From: Leptospira perdikensis
Lineage (GTDB): Bacteria > Spirochaetota > Leptospiria > Leptospirales > Leptospiraceae
Direction of reading: 5' to 3'
Assembly: GCF_004769575.1 (NCBI RefSeq)
Contig: NZ_RQGA01000009.1
Location: forward strand, 124,001-188,000
DNA: 64,000 nt
The position numbers and the translations under genes are program-made. Shown one piece after another: positions 27,672-37,344 of the stretch. Position 1 is the stretch's first letter. Each line of letters starts with the position of its first letter. Below the pieces are notes generated by a model. That model had not been told where the DNA came from. It saw only the letters and a program-made list of their open reading frames with translations, and did no database searches.

Positions 27672-30429
27672 TACTATTACCGAAGACAAATCAAACAAAA
27701 TCGCCGACAACGACAAACTAACACCTCTCTTTAATGAGGAGATTTATGTACGTGCTGATGCTGGAACGGTTCCCGTTTCCAAATTCAAAATCTTTGACGA
27801 TGTCATTGATGCATATAAGGCAGAAAATCGTTTAGCAGAAGCTAAACAAAAAATTGAAGACCATTTCAAAGAACATCCTGAGTCTATCTCCGCCAAATAT
27901 ATGTTAATGATTATTTCTTTCATGGAAGATTCCATGGGAGATGCTAATTTGGTGAAGAGCATTTTGGATTCTTTCAAAGCTCACGCAAAATGGACTATCA
28001 TCGAATACATTACTGATTCTATTTTACGATTTGGCGATCATAGACTTGCACTTCGTGTGAAAGCGGAAGCACTCGACAAACTCAAGAAAAACAAAGAACT
28101 GAAAGTGGTTCTTGAAAAACTTGCCAAACAAGATCGTAAAAACCCAGAGATTGCAAAGAAGTATGGTTTTTCCATTATGGAAGAGGACAAACCAAAAGCG
28201 ATCTCCTATCTCAAACTTGCTGTTGAGATGTATGCAAAAAATAAAGAATACGTTCAGATGGAGGAAATTTGGCCTACCATCGTTCAAAACAATTACGAGG
28301 ATGTTTCTTTCTTTGATAAAATTGAACGTATCCTTCTTGGCCAAAGAGAAAAAACTCGTCTCGTTGGTCTTCTTTACCCAATCGTTGAACCTTTTAAGGC
28401 AATGGAAGATTGGGATCATGTCATCTACTTCTTAAAAAAGATTTTAGAACATGAACCTGCTTCTCAAAAAGCAAGAAACGAACTTATCCGCGCTTACAAA
28501 CAAAAATACACAGCGCACTCACTCCTCGAAGACTTCCTCAAGATGAGTGAACTTGGTAACAACCGCAAACCGGTAAAACTTTGTATCACAAATTTCGAAA
28601 GAAATATCGTATTTGATACTGGTAACTATGTTATGCATAGGAACTGGGGTGTAGGTAAAATTACATCCATCTCCCAAACAGGAGATTCTATTTTTGTTGA
28701 TTTTGAAGAAAAGAAAGATCACAAACTTTCCATCCAAATGGCTATCACTTCTTTAAAACCTTTAAAGAAGGATCATATCTGGGTGCAACATTACGAAGAC
28801 AAACAAGCCATCAACACAATGTTTGCCGAGAACTTACCTGAGTTTTTAAAACAACTTCTGACATCATACGACAATCGAATGATCATTGGTGATATGAAGA
28901 ACGAACTTATCGGAACCTTCTTAAAAGCTGACGAATGGTCTAAATGGTGGGCGAAGGTGAAGTCGGTTCTAAAAAAAGAAGCGAACATCGGTATGAATCC
29001 TAAGAAAAAGGATGAAGTGGTTTACCATGAAAAACCGATCACTCATGCTGAAACTCTCACTCAGAAATTCCAAGCAACAACTGATACGAACAAAAAATTA
29101 GAAATTGCAATGGAAGCGGTGAGAGATGCAGATGAAGCCGCTGAAGCTGGTGATTTTTTTATCTCTCATTACGGTGAAGAAGAATCAGCAAAGGATTCCG
29201 TTCGTAGACTTTCGGCTTATTTGTATTTGGAAGAGGCAAGCAAAGCTTGGCCGACTGAAGAGTTCTCTCATAAAATTCGTGAGCAGGAATTAACGGCACT
29301 TATCCAATCATTCTCGAAAGACGAAGCTTTGAAAATTTCCAAAGCATTGGAAAACACAGATATCAAAAAGGGATTTAAAGATCTCATTCGGTCTTACCAT
29401 CCAGAAGCAATCAATATCCTGATTGGGCTTTTGTTTGAAGTTCCGGTAAAGGTAAATCGTTCCGTTTTTCAAAACTTAGTAGCGGATGAAAAGTTTGCAG
29501 AACTCAATTTATTTGTAGAAACTGTTTCTAACAAATCGAAAGAAAACCCAGAAGTTTTTCTTTGGGTGGCAAAGTCTATCTTATCTCATACTTGGAAGTT
29601 TGATTGGTTGAAAGTCAGCGAAGAAGATTTAGTTCTTCGTGTGTTCCGTATCCTAAAGCCCCTTGCGAAGATTGAAGACAAAGGAACTAAACTTAAAAAC
29701 CAAGCGATGGACATTCTTTTTGGAAAGGACAATAGCCTTCTTCGGGATATCCTAACCAACGCAGACGATGAGTATGTTCGTAAACTCTTTGCTCTATTTA
29801 AAGAAGTTCCGTATGTAACTGATTTAGAAAAAGACCAATTGTATGCCCTCATCAACGAACTCAAACCAAACATTGTTTGGGACGAATACGATTCAGAAGA
29901 AGACGCTGATGATGATCCTTTAGCAAACCTTCCTAGTGATGTGGTTCTAGTAACTCGCCGTGCTTTTAATTCCAAAAAACAAGAGTTTGAACACCTTGTG
30001 AACGTAGAGATGGCTGAGAACTCTCGTGATATCGGAGAGGCCCAAGAGAAAGGGGACTTACGAGAAAACGCAGAATACAAAGCTGCTATGGAAAAACAAT
30101 CTCAGTTACAAGCAGCAATCAAACGTTTGGAAGCAGAGCTGAAAAGTGCAAGGATCCTTGACTTAAGTGATGTTAAAACAGAGAAAGTGGGAATCGGAAC
30201 GACAGTACGTTTGAAAAACAAACAAACTGGTGAAGTTGTGACTTACTCTATTCTTGGTGCTTGGGATGCGGATACAGAAAAGAATATCATTTCTTACCAA
30301 TCTCCACTTGCGAAATCCCTTCTTGGAAAACACACAGGAAACGAAGCTACCCTAGTTTTCGGATCTACAGAAACTGTTTACGAAGTTTTGGATATTGCTC
30401 GTTATTCCATGACAGGGCAAGAGGCCTGA
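27664..30429 (+). CDS. greA: transcript cleavage factor GreA fused to a long N-terminal helical-repeat region
   Basis: A 921-aa protein. The last about 160 residues are a complete GreA: an N-terminal coiled coil with the catalytic acidic tip in EAQEKGDLRENAEYKAAME (Asp and Glu of GDLRENAEY, which position Mg in the RNA polymerase channel), then a C-terminal FKBP-like domain (GTTVRLKNKQTGEVVTYSIL, SPLAKSLLGKHTGNEA). GreA rescues backtracked RNA polymerase. The first about 760 residues are mostly alpha-helical; residues 60-290 look TPR-like (RLAEAKQKIEDHFKEHPESI). Standard GreA is about 158 aa; long forms are known in spirochaetes such as Borrelia. The 3' end overlaps the convergent M23 gene by 28 bases. 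Confidence 0.92.
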   Translation: MPDTITEDKSNKIADNDKLTPLFNEEIYVRADAGTVPVSKFKIFDDVIDAYKAENRLAEAKQKIEDHFKEHPESISAKYMLMIISFMEDSMGDANLVKSILDSFKAHAKWTIIEYITDSILRFGDHRLALRVKAEALDKLKKNKELKVVLEKLAKQDRKNPEIAKKYGFSIMEEDKPKAISYLKLAVEMYAKNKEYVQMEEIWPTIVQNNYEDVSFFDKIERILLGQREKTRLVGLLYPIVEPFKAMEDWDHVIYFLKKILEHEPASQKARNELIRAYKQKYTAHSLLEDFLKMSELGNNRKPVKLCITNFERNIVFDTGNYVMHRNWGVGKITSISQTGDSIFVDFEEKKDHKLSIQMAITSLKPLKKDHIWVQHYEDKQAINTMFAENLPEFLKQLLTSYDNRMIIGDMKNELIGTFLKADEWSKWWAKVKSVLKKEANIGMNPKKKDEVVYHEKPITHAETLTQKFQATTDTNKKLEIAMEAVRDADEAAEAGDFFISHYGEEESAKDSVRRLSAYLYLEEASKAWPTEEFSHKIREQELTALIQSFSKDEALKISKALENTDIKKGFKDLIRSYHPEAINILIGLLFEVPVKVNRSVFQNLVADEKFAELNLFVETVSNKSKENPEVFLWVAKSILSHTWKFDWLKVSEEDLVLRVFRILKPLAKIEDKGTKLKNQAMDILFGKDNSLLRDILTNADDEYVRKLFALFKEVPYVTDLEKDQLYALINELKPNIVWDEYDSEEDADDDPLANLPSDVVLVTRRAFNSKKQEFEHLVNVEMAENSRDIGEAQEKGDLRENAEYKAAMEKQSQLQAAIKRLEAELKSARILDLSDVKTEKVGIGTTVRLKNKQTGEVVTYSILGAWDADTEKNIISYQSPLAKSLLGKHTGNEATLVFGSTETVYEVLDIARYSMTGQEA

Positions 30430-32213
30430 AGTTCCTCTGCCCAACCGCGAGTAGATATTAAATCGACAAACGGTTCGGAAACATTTCCGGCAAAGTCAAA
30501 GGCCTTAGCTTCCAAAAGAAGGTAAGGCCTTTCTTTTTGTAGGCTTTTCGGAATCAATACCCGAATTGCACGTCTATCGGGATCGTATTCATAGGGATAT
30601 GTTTGTCCGTCAATTGTCAGTTCTACACTGGTTCGAAATCCACTCCCCGTATCACCAATAACATAAAATCTTTCTTCAAAACAATGGTTCCTGACTTCTG
30701 GAAGTTCAATGTAACGAGCAAGGGAAGTCATTGGAAAAATTGTAGGTGGAGTTTCATCCGATAACACCATCACAAACCCTAGTTTGGTGAGTTTAAAACT
30801 AAAACCATTTGGTTTTCTTTTTTGAGTGATGGATTGAAATTTCCCAATGGAAGTATCATAAAAATATAGAGATTCTTTTGTGGACGTCGTATAACTTAAG
30901 TTCCATTCACCCATTCCTTCGCCTTTCCAACTCATTTTTTTTGTATCCAATTGGTAAATTTTACCTTTGAGTGGAAGACCTGTTGGAATTTTAAAAGGGA
31001 TATCTTTTTCGTTTATCTCAGTAATGAGTAAACTTCCTTCACCAGAAACTTCAGCTTTAGATAAATCAACACTCACTTTGCCATCAGCAGAATTGAATTT
31101 ATTTCCATTCTTCTGCTTTTTTGCGAACCGAGAACTATCAGTTTCATTTTTATCGTGAATGACTGTAAAAAATACAGAGGATTTGTTTCCTGTGGCGTCG
31201 CGGAGAGAAACTTCTAACGGTAATTTTTCCTTTGGTTTGTATCCATCTAAATCTAAGGAATACCCTTCTTCTTTAAAGTTTTTAGACTGCTCATATATAT
31301 GGTAGAAATAAACCGGTGGTGACAAAGAAGATCTGTTGATGTCGTAGAACTGGTGTTTTTTGGAACCATCTTCAAATGCTAAAAAGTCAAAGTTGCGACT
31401 GAAGACGGGCTCCCCATTTACAGCCAAATCCATACCATAAACATTGTTTTTGTTTCTAGAACGAATGAAATCATAACCACTCAAACGGATGCGAAATTTT
31501 CCTGTGAGAGAAATTGTTTCAAAAACTTCTCCCGTATCCGTAAAAAGTTCATACCGACCTTTTGCTTTTTCTTTGGCTGTAAGAAGAATCGGACTTTCTA
31601 AATGATCTCCTTCTAAATACAGAGAAAGGATTGTGGGAGGTGTTGTATCTTTTTGGTGGATTTCTGGAAAGTAGAGTGGATTGATGATCCCTTTTTCCGA
31701 TCGAAACTCGAGATGGAGATGAGAAATACCTGATCCCGATTCTCCTGTTTTACCAAGTGCAGTTCCTTTTTTTGCAGAAAATAATCCTGGAGTGAGTTTT
31801 AGCTGAAATCCACTCGGATCCCCCATAAGTAAAATGGCTCTTCTGAGGAGTTCTAAATCATACAAACTTCCACCAAAGGAATGTAAGTGGGCGTATTTTG
31901 ATTTCAATTTGTATTTGGGATTGTAAAGATTGAGGGAAAGTCCATACCCTGTTTTAGAATAACTGATTTCTTCAATATACCCATCAAACGTAGCTAAGAT
32001 GCTATGACCATTGAGACCATAAGATTTAAAGTCAGAACCCAAATGTAAGTTGTGGTTTCGAATTTCGGCAAAGGTTCCGGAAACAGGAGAATAGTAGGGA
32101 AGGGGAAAACCTACCTCATTTGCGGGGATATCGGGAATTTTAGACTCGGCGATTAGTGCTGCCGGTAAAAAACAAAGCAGGAGTAGAAAACTACGAAGAA
32201 GAGAGATCTCCAT
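30402..32213 (-). CDS. secreted M23 (LytM-type) peptidase domain protein
   Basis: A 603-aa exported protein with signal peptide SLLRSFLLLLCFLPAALIAE. Residues about 40-180 form an M23/LytM domain: NHNLHLGSDFKSYG (HxxxD zinc ligands), KYAHLHSF and SGISHLHLEFRS (HxH). The LytM zinc-site residues appear present, so it may be an active peptidoglycan endopeptidase, or an OM/cell-envelope-associated activator. The remaining about 420 residues are beta-rich, Ig/sandwich-like and unrecognised. It converges on greA and shares 28 bases with it at the 3' ends. It is divergent from the LptE-like gene. Confidence 0.85.
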   Translation of the reverse strand: MEISLLRSFLLLLCFLPAALIAESKIPDIPANEVGFPLPYYSPVSGTFAEIRNHNLHLGSDFKSYGLNGHSILATFDGYIEEISYSKTGYGLSLNLYNPKYKLKSKYAHLHSFGGSLYDLELLRRAILLMGDPSGFQLKLTPGLFSAKKGTALGKTGESGSGISHLHLEFRSEKGIINPLYFPEIHQKDTTPPTILSLYLEGDHLESPILLTAKEKAKGRYELFTDTGEVFETISLTGKFRIRLSGYDFIRSRNKNNVYGMDLAVNGEPVFSRNFDFLAFEDGSKKHQFYDINRSSLSPPVYFYHIYEQSKNFKEEGYSLDLDGYKPKEKLPLEVSLRDATGNKSSVFFTVIHDKNETDSSRFAKKQKNGNKFNSADGKVSVDLSKAEVSGEGSLLITEINEKDIPFKIPTGLPLKGKIYQLDTKKMSWKGEGMGEWNLSYTTSTKESLYFYDTSIGKFQSITQKRKPNGFSFKLTKLGFVMVLSDETPPTIFPMTSLARYIELPEVRNHCFEERFYVIGDTGSGFRTSVELTIDGQTYPYEYDPDRRAIRVLIPKSLQKERPYLLLEAKAFDFAGNVSEPFVDLISTRGWAEELQASCPVME

Positions 32214-32290
32214 GGGAGAATCAGAATCCTCCCACTTCCTTTGTCATGTCTTTCCCGAAACTGAGAGAATTTCCCATCATTTCGATTCCC

Positions 32291-32318
32291 TTGACAAACT
32301 AGACTTGGGACCTAAGAT
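32291..32318 (+). promoter_or_regulatory. candidate sigma-70 promoter before the LptE-like gene
   Basis: TTGACA (32291-32296), 16 bases, then TAAGAT (32313-32318), about 20 bases before the ATG at 32337 with AGGGA between. The perfect -35 hexamer and spacing support it. Confidence 0.5.
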
Positions 32319-32336
32319 GACAGGGAACATTTCCGT

Positions 32337-32888
32337 ATGAAACAAGGCATCGTTTTCTTCCTCATTTTCGCCTTTTCTGGTTGTGCCTTTTTATCCAAGG
32401 AACCGGGCAGACCTCCTAAAATAGATGGGGTTCCGATTCCCGATTCCAAACGGCTGATCTACATCCAGAACGTAAGAAACAATACCTATTCTCCCGGTAT
32501 GCACACTCGTCTTACCCAGATGATTATGGAAGAAATTGACAGACGTGGAAGGTTTATCACAACGAGAGAAAAAACTCTCGCGAAATACCGGTTGTATTCG
32601 GAGATTGTTCACTACCAACAAGTCGGGGATCTTATGGATCTTGCGGATAGACAAATTACCTCGGAATTATTTGTGGTCACCCGCGTGGAAATCATTGAAG
32701 CGGAGACGGGAAACAAAATTCCTATGGAACGCAGTGAAATTCCTGGACGAGTTCATTTTTCTACTCAAATTGGATTTCGGGAATCAGAATTGGAAGCGCA
32801 GAACCGCCTACTTAGGGTGATGGCACTTCGAATAGCAGAAGAAGCGGAAAGAGCATGGTATTATTCTCTTTCTGGAACATTGAATTAA
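32337..32888 (+). CDS. LptE-like outer-membrane lipoprotein
   Basis: A 183-aa lipoprotein: signal KQGIVFFLIFAFSGCAFLSK with a clear lipobox (FSGC, Cys16). The mature part has the pattern of LptE, the lipoprotein that plugs the LptD barrel in LPS export: IYIQNVRNNTYSPGMHTRLT, MEEIDRRGRFITTREKTLAK, YRLYSEIVHYQQ, FVVTRVEIIEAETG, and a final helix with RLLRVMALRIAEEAERAW. Leptospires make LPS, so the role is plausible, but the match is by pattern only. No lptD lies nearby. It is followed 23 bases later by the Fur-family gene. Confidence 0.65.
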   Translation: MKQGIVFFLIFAFSGCAFLSKEPGRPPKIDGVPIPDSKRLIYIQNVRNNTYSPGMHTRLTQMIMEEIDRRGRFITTREKTLAKYRLYSEIVHYQQVGDLMDLADRQITSELFVVTRVEIIEAETGNKIPMERSEIPGRVHFSTQIGFRESELEAQNRLLRVMALRIAEEAERAWYYSLSGTLN

Positions 32889-32911
32889 GTTGAATCATCA
32901 GGAGATAAACC

Positions 32912-33391
32912 TTGCAAAACGATCCTATTTCCAGCGACGACACAAAAAAAGAGATGCTCGCATTTGAAGAGTATCTAAAAGAAAAAGGACTGAAAATTAC
33001 CAATCAACGTTTGTTAGTTGCACAAAAGATTTTTTCTTCACATAACCATTTTACCGCAGAAGGTCTTTTGGATGAATTAAAGGACAATAAGGATCGTATC
33101 TCTAAAGCAACTATCTACAGAATCCTTGCGATTATGGTAGAGGCTGGATTATTAGAAGAACATGATTTTGGTAAAGATTATAAATACTACGAACATATCA
33201 TTGGCCACGAACATCATGACCATATCATTTGTATGCAATGTGGTCGCATCGTTGAGTTTGTTGATGAACGGATTGAAGAACTACAAAACAAAGCGGCTTC
33301 TGAAAATGGTTTTACCATCACTGGGCATAGTTTGAATATTTTTGGTAATTGTTTGAATTTTGCAAATTGTGAACACAAAATCAAAAAATAG
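32912..33391 (+). CDS. Fur/PerR family metalloregulator
   Basis: A 159-aa metal-dependent repressor. The winged helix is in [20 protein letters not shown] to [20 protein letters not shown]. The dimerisation and metal part has [20 protein letters not shown] with the HHDH metal site, one CxxC, and a second cysteine pair in CLNFANCEH. Sequence alone does not say whether it senses iron, peroxide or zinc. The frame begins with TTG at 32912, and AGGAG lies seven bases upstream, so I accept this unusual start; the first in-frame ATG (32954) has no such site. It overlaps tgt by one base. Confidence 0.88.
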   Translation: MQNDPISSDDTKKEMLAFEEYLKEKGLKITNQRLLVAQKIFSSHNHFTAEGLLDELKDNKDRISKATIYRILAIMVEAGLLEEHDFGKDYKYYEHIIGHEHHDHIICMQCGRIVEFVDERIEELQNKAASENGFTITGHSLNIFGNCLNFANCEHKIKK

Positions 33392-34506
33392 TGTCTTCTA
33401 TTTTTAAAGAAAGTTCAAAAGACCCCGGCTCTTATGCAAGAACCGGAACTCTCCACCTAAATGGAATCCAAATCGAAACACCCATCTTTATGCCGGTGGG
33501 AACACGTGGAAGTATCAAGTCTCTTTCTTCCTCGGATATTGATGAACTGGGTTATCATCTAATTCTTGCCAATACCTACCACCTATATCTAAAACCTGGA
33601 AAGGAAGTCTTAGATCATTTTCATGGTCTAAAAAATTTCATGTCTTATAAAAGGGCCTTACTCACAGATTCCGGTGGGTTCCAGGTTTTTAGCCTCGCTA
33701 GTCTTTTTAAATTTGAAGAAGATGGAGTTCGGTTCCAATCCCATATTGATGGGAGCCATCATAAGTTCACACCTGCCTCTGTCATTGATATGCAACGTTC
33801 GATTGGTTCCGATATTATGATGGTCCTTGATGATTGTGCACCTTATGGGAGTGATCTGAGACGATTGGAGTTGGCTCTGGACAGAACGCACCGATGGGCC
33901 AAAGAATCTTATGAATATTGGATGGAAAGACCCAATGGTCAGAATGTTTTCCCCATAGTTCAGGGGGGAGTCAATGAATCCCTTAGAAAACGAAGTTTAG
34001 ATACATTACAAAATATAAATTTTCCCGGAATTGCCATTGGAGGCTTAAGTGTGGGGGAACCCCGGCCAGAATACATTCGTATTTTAGAATGTATGGCACC
34101 TTATTTTGACCAGGCGCGACCTCGTTATCTTATGGGTGTGGGAACCGTTGTTGATATCCTGGAAGGAGTTAAGAATGGTGTGGACATGTTTGACTGTGTG
34201 TTGCCAACAAGGAACGCTAGAAATGGCCAAGTGTTCACTTCTTTTGGCAAACTCAACTTAAGAAATGAAAGCCATCGATTGGCTGATGGACCTATTGACC
34301 CGGAATGTGGGTGTAAGGTATGCACAACATATAGTCTTGGCTACATTCGCCACTTACATAAGGTAAAGGAGCTGACTGCATTCTCGCTCTCAACGTATCA
34401 TAACTTATATTTTATGCAGAGCTTCATGGAAAAGATGCGAAAGTCCATAAAAATAGGCAATTTTCAGGGTTTTTATGACCATTGGAAAAATTTGTTTGGT
34501 AGCTAA
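33391..34506 (+). CDS. tgt: queuine tRNA-ribosyltransferase (TGT)
   Basis: Exchanges guanine 34 of tRNAs for Asp, Asn, His and Tyr with the queuosine precursor preQ1. Visible are [20 protein letters not shown], catalytic Asp in [13 protein letters not shown], the substrate pocket [12 protein letters not shown], the second active-site Asp region [15 protein letters not shown], and zinc ligands in [18 protein letters not shown]. The length of 371 aa is standard. It starts with GTG at 33391, whose first base is the last base of the Fur gene stop (TAGTG). No ribosome-binding site is seen, so translation probably depends on coupling. Confidence 0.96.
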   Translation: MSSIFKESSKDPGSYARTGTLHLNGIQIETPIFMPVGTRGSIKSLSSSDIDELGYHLILANTYHLYLKPGKEVLDHFHGLKNFMSYKRALLTDSGGFQVFSLASLFKFEEDGVRFQSHIDGSHHKFTPASVIDMQRSIGSDIMMVLDDCAPYGSDLRRLELALDRTHRWAKESYEYWMERPNGQNVFPIVQGGVNESLRKRSLDTLQNINFPGIAIGGLSVGEPRPEYIRILECMAPYFDQARPRYLMGVGTVVDILEGVKNGVDMFDCVLPTRNARNGQVFTSFGKLNLRNESHRLADGPIDPECGCKVCTTYSLGYIRHLHKVKELTAFSLSTYHNLYFMQSFMEKMRKSIKIGNFQGFYDHWKNLFGS

Positions 34507-34516
34507 AATTATTAGG

Positions 34517-34545
34517 TTGACGTATCTCTTTTTTTTGAATGCAAT
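34517..34545 (+). promoter_or_regulatory. candidate sigma-70 promoter before the STAS gene
   Basis: TTGACG (34517-34522), 17 bases containing an eight-base T run, then TGCAAT (34540-34545). It lies 11 bases after tgt and 54 bases before the STAS start. A small hairpin CTACA/TGTAG (34559-34573) follows in the leader. Confidence 0.4.
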
Positions 34546-34599
34546 TGTACCGTCATTTCTACATTGATTGTAGCTTCATTGAGGAGTCTCTAGACACAC

Positions 34600-34935
34600 A
34601 TGGAAATCACCAGAAGGGAAAAAGATAAAATCGTAGTCCTCGATATTAACGGGGAAATCGACCTTTATAACGCGCCTGAGATCAAGGATGTAATTGCCAA
34701 ATTGATCGAAGAACAAAAGTATTGCATCGTCATCAATCTCGAGAAGGTATCCTACATCGACTCTTCCGGAATTGGAGCATTAATTTCAAGTTTGTCCAAC
34801 TTGAAGAAATACCAAGGTGGGCTTAAAATCATCAACGTAGCCGGTTCCGTTCGTAAGGTATTTGAACTGACTAAGTTGACTTCATTTTTTGAAATTTTCG
34901 ACAGCGAAGACGAAGCCGTCACAGCTTTCAAGTAA
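34600..34935 (+). CDS. STAS-domain anti-sigma factor antagonist
   Basis: A 111-aa single STAS domain: IVVLDINGEIDLYNAPEIKD, then the phosphorylatable Ser in KVSYIDSSGIGALISSLSNL (DSSG motif), and KIINVAGSVRKVFELTKLTS. In partner switching the unphosphorylated form binds an RsbW-type ATPase and frees its target, and SpoIIE-type phosphatases reset it. Both other component types are encoded elsewhere in this window (7212-7643, 15794-17719). A GAGGAG site lies 13 bases before the ATG, longer than usual. It is followed by a lipoprotein gene on the same strand. Confidence 0.9.
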   Translation: MEITRREKDKIVVLDINGEIDLYNAPEIKDVIAKLIEEQKYCIVINLEKVSYIDSSGIGALISSLSNLKKYQGGLKIINVAGSVRKVFELTKLTSFFEIFDSEDEAVTAFK

Positions 34936-34999
34936 ACAGGGAAGCGTATTTGCGCTTCTCTCTTACAAAATCCCCCGAAGAAAAATTAAGGAGTTTGTT

Positions 35000-36409
35000 A
35001 TGTTAAGAAAGGAAAAGACAGCCGTCTTTCTCTCTGGATTGGTATTGTTTTCCATTGGATTTGTTAATTGTGCCCAAGAAATGCCGGTGAAAGAACTATT
35101 ACTTGCAAAAACACAAGTTGAAAGAGCCGAAAGACTTTCTGCTGAGGAATATGCTCCAGAAGAATATTCAGAAGCAAAAAAAAGCCTCATCTCTGCTAAC
35201 GAATTTGCATCACAAGAAAATGCATCTGATTCTAAAAAGAGTGCAGATTATGCCATTTCTAAAGCTTACGATGCTTTGGAAAAAACTCTACCGAAACTTG
35301 CTGCAAAGTCTCGTGAAGAAGCAGTGACTGCAATTGATGCTGCGGACGAAGCGTACGCTTCAGAATATACTCCAGAAGAATTTAAAAATGCAGTGACTGC
35401 ACGTGATGCCGGTGAAACTAAATTGGCTCAGGCAGATGCAAGTCTTGCTTCTTACTTACGTGAAGACAAAGACGAAACAGCAAAAGAATTAAAACGCACT
35501 GTTGCCCTACAAGAATACGAAGACGCTCACAATCATTTTTTAGAAGCTACTAAGTTTAGTGAATCGGCAAAAAAAGTAGCCCTAGACCGTTCTGGTTCGA
35601 TTCGCCAATCGGCAGATGAAGTGGATGCAGTATTAGAAAAAGCTTATACATATTCTAAAGGTGGAAATCCAGCCATCGATGAGGAAAAAGCTCGTGTGGC
35701 TTCTGCTCGCGAAGACATTGCTGCTGGTCGTTTGAAGACTGCTGATGAGAAAATTAAAACTGCTCGATTAGCATCTGCATCATTGTTACAAGGTTCTATA
35801 AAGGATCACGCTAAAAATCGCAATGGTCAAGCACGCGAGGTTGTGGAAGATGCAAATGCTCGTTTTGGTGAGTTGAATGCAGAGAACTACCTTAAGTCCA
35901 ATGCAAAGGAATCCTACGCAAGCACACAAGAAAATTTAGGTGCTTCCAATGAATCCCTTCAAGCATCCGGAAACCTTTTGGAACAAGAAAAATATGATGA
36001 TTCAATCGCACAGTCGGAAGAAGCCATTCGTTTGGCTGAAATTTCTATTGACCAAGTAGAAACTTTAAAAGGAAAAACGACTGTTGCTAAAAAAGATCGT
36101 ACGGCAGTAGAGCCTCAAGCTGATACCAAAACTTCCACTACAACAGAAACAAACGGAGATAAAGCTGCGTCTGCTCAGGTAGAGGAACTTTCTGGTGGTT
36201 GGAAAAGATATACTGTTGAGAAATCAAATCCGGCAGATTGCCTTTGGAGAATTGCGGATAGAGAAGACATTTATAACGACGCAAAACTTTGGCCAAGAAT
36301 TTTTGAAGCCAATCGTAAGTCGATTCGTAACAAAAATCTGATTTATCCAAAACAAAGATTGAATATCCCTCCTAAAACAGGGAAAATCGGAAGTGCCCCT
36401 AAACAGTAA
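35000..36409 (+). CDS. LysM-domain lipoprotein with helical repeats
   Basis: A 469-aa lipoprotein: RKEKTAVFLSGLVLFSIGFV then NC (lipidated Cys24). Most of the chain is Ala/Glu/Lys-rich helix with repeat units such as AEEYAPEEYSEAKKSLISAN and ASEYTPEEFKNAVTARDAGE, resembling the DUF4398-type pattern. The C terminus (about residues 415-460) is a LysM-like module: RYTVEKSNPADCLWRIADRE, KLWPRIFEANRKSIRNKNLI, YPKQRLNIPP, which would bind peptidoglycan. It is thus a likely envelope tether. The frame is open from 34889, but the ATG at 35000 has AAGGAG seven bases upstream and creates the signal peptide. A strong terminator follows. Confidence 0.82.
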   Translation: MLRKEKTAVFLSGLVLFSIGFVNCAQEMPVKELLLAKTQVERAERLSAEEYAPEEYSEAKKSLISANEFASQENASDSKKSADYAISKAYDALEKTLPKLAAKSREEAVTAIDAADEAYASEYTPEEFKNAVTARDAGETKLAQADASLASYLREDKDETAKELKRTVALQEYEDAHNHFLEATKFSESAKKVALDRSGSIRQSADEVDAVLEKAYTYSKGGNPAIDEEKARVASAREDIAAGRLKTADEKIKTARLASASLLQGSIKDHAKNRNGQAREVVEDANARFGELNAENYLKSNAKESYASTQENLGASNESLQASGNLLEQEKYDDSIAQSEEAIRLAEISIDQVETLKGKTTVAKKDRTAVEPQADTKTSTTTETNGDKAASAQVEELSGGWKRYTVEKSNPADCLWRIADREDIYNDAKLWPRIFEANRKSIRNKNLIYPKQRLNIPPKTGKIGSAPKQ

Positions 36410-36428
36410 ACAATGTTTAGGTGATCTG

Positions 36429-36461
36429 AAAAAAAGCTGTCGTAAGGACAGCTTTTTTTTT
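36429..36461 (+). terminator. rho-independent terminator after the LysM lipoprotein
   Basis: Stem AAGCTGTC (36434-36441) / GACAGCTT (36447-36454) with loop GTAAG, extended by A/T pairing and followed by a T run to 36461. Confidence 0.92.
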
Positions 36462-36480
36462 GTCTAAAGAATAGGATCAT

Positions 36481-37344
36481 ATGATAAGAGGATATACAAC
36501 ACCTGTTACGGAAATTTCGGAAAAAGACTTTGACTCACTGGTAACTCTTGCCCTCGAAGAAGATTTACCGGCAGGCGATATTACAACAGACACTCTTTTT
36601 GAATCCGATGAAATTTGTAAGGCAGACCTTCTTGCAAAAGAAGAGGGTGTTTTGTGTGGACTTGCTGTTTTGCCTTGCCTCATACGAAAAACAAATGCCA
36701 ATGTAATTTGGAAACCCATTCTTAGTGATGGTGCTCCTCTTTCTCGGGGAACTATCATCGGTTCCTTGGAAGGATCTCTGATTTCTGTTCTGAAAATGGA
36801 AAGGGTTCTCTTGAATTTTATTCAATACCTATCTGGGATTGCAACAAACGCAAATAAGGTGGTAAGGGAGTTTCCAAACCTTCTGATCTTAGATACAAGA
36901 AAAACATTACCCGGTTATAGAAAGTTAGCTAAATACGCAGTTTATACGGGAGGTGGTGCAAACCACAGGTTAAATTTGTCCGAAATGGCAATGCTGAAAG
37001 ACAACCATGTAGCAAAAGTCGGATCTATCCAGTCAGCTGTGCAAATTGTTCGAAATGCTAACCCAGGGAAAAAAATAGAACTAGAAATTGATGGTCTCTC
37101 TCAATTGGATGAAGCTATGCAGTCAAATCCTGATATCATTTTGTTAGATAATTTTTCTGATTTAGACACCGAACAAGCAATTCAAAAAATCAAAACAAAT
37201 TCTCCACAAATTCGTATTGAATGTTCTGGAGGGATCACTCCTGAAAAGTTAAAGTTTCTTTCTCGTTTCCAAGACATTGGTGTGAGTATGGGTTACTTAA
37301 CTCATACGGTTAAGTTTTTAGATATAAGTTTGGATATCAAATAA
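36481..37344 (+). CDS. nadC: nicotinate-nucleotide pyrophosphorylase (quinolinate phosphoribosyltransferase)
   Basis: Converts quinolinate and PRPP to nicotinate mononucleotide in de novo NAD synthesis. Signature stretches are LPAGDITTDTLF, LLAKEEGVLCGLAVLP, ERVLLNFIQYLSGIAT, LDTRKTLPGYRKLAKYAVYT, GGGANHRLNLSEMAMLKDNH and IIRIE-like ECSGGITPEKL near the end. The length of 287 aa is normal. nadA and nadB are not in the window. It is coupled to the rel gene by TAATG. AGGA lies just upstream of the ATG. Confidence 0.96.
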   Translation: MIRGYTTPVTEISEKDFDSLVTLALEEDLPAGDITTDTLFESDEICKADLLAKEEGVLCGLAVLPCLIRKTNANVIWKPILSDGAPLSRGTIIGSLEGSLISVLKMERVLLNFIQYLSGIATNANKVVREFPNLLILDTRKTLPGYRKLAKYAVYTGGGANHRLNLSEMAMLKDNHVAKVGSIQSAVQIVRNANPGKKIELEIDGLSQLDEAMQSNPDIILLDNFSDLDTEQAIQKIKTNSPQIRIECSGGITPEKLKFLSRFQDIGVSMGYLTHTVKFLDISLDIK

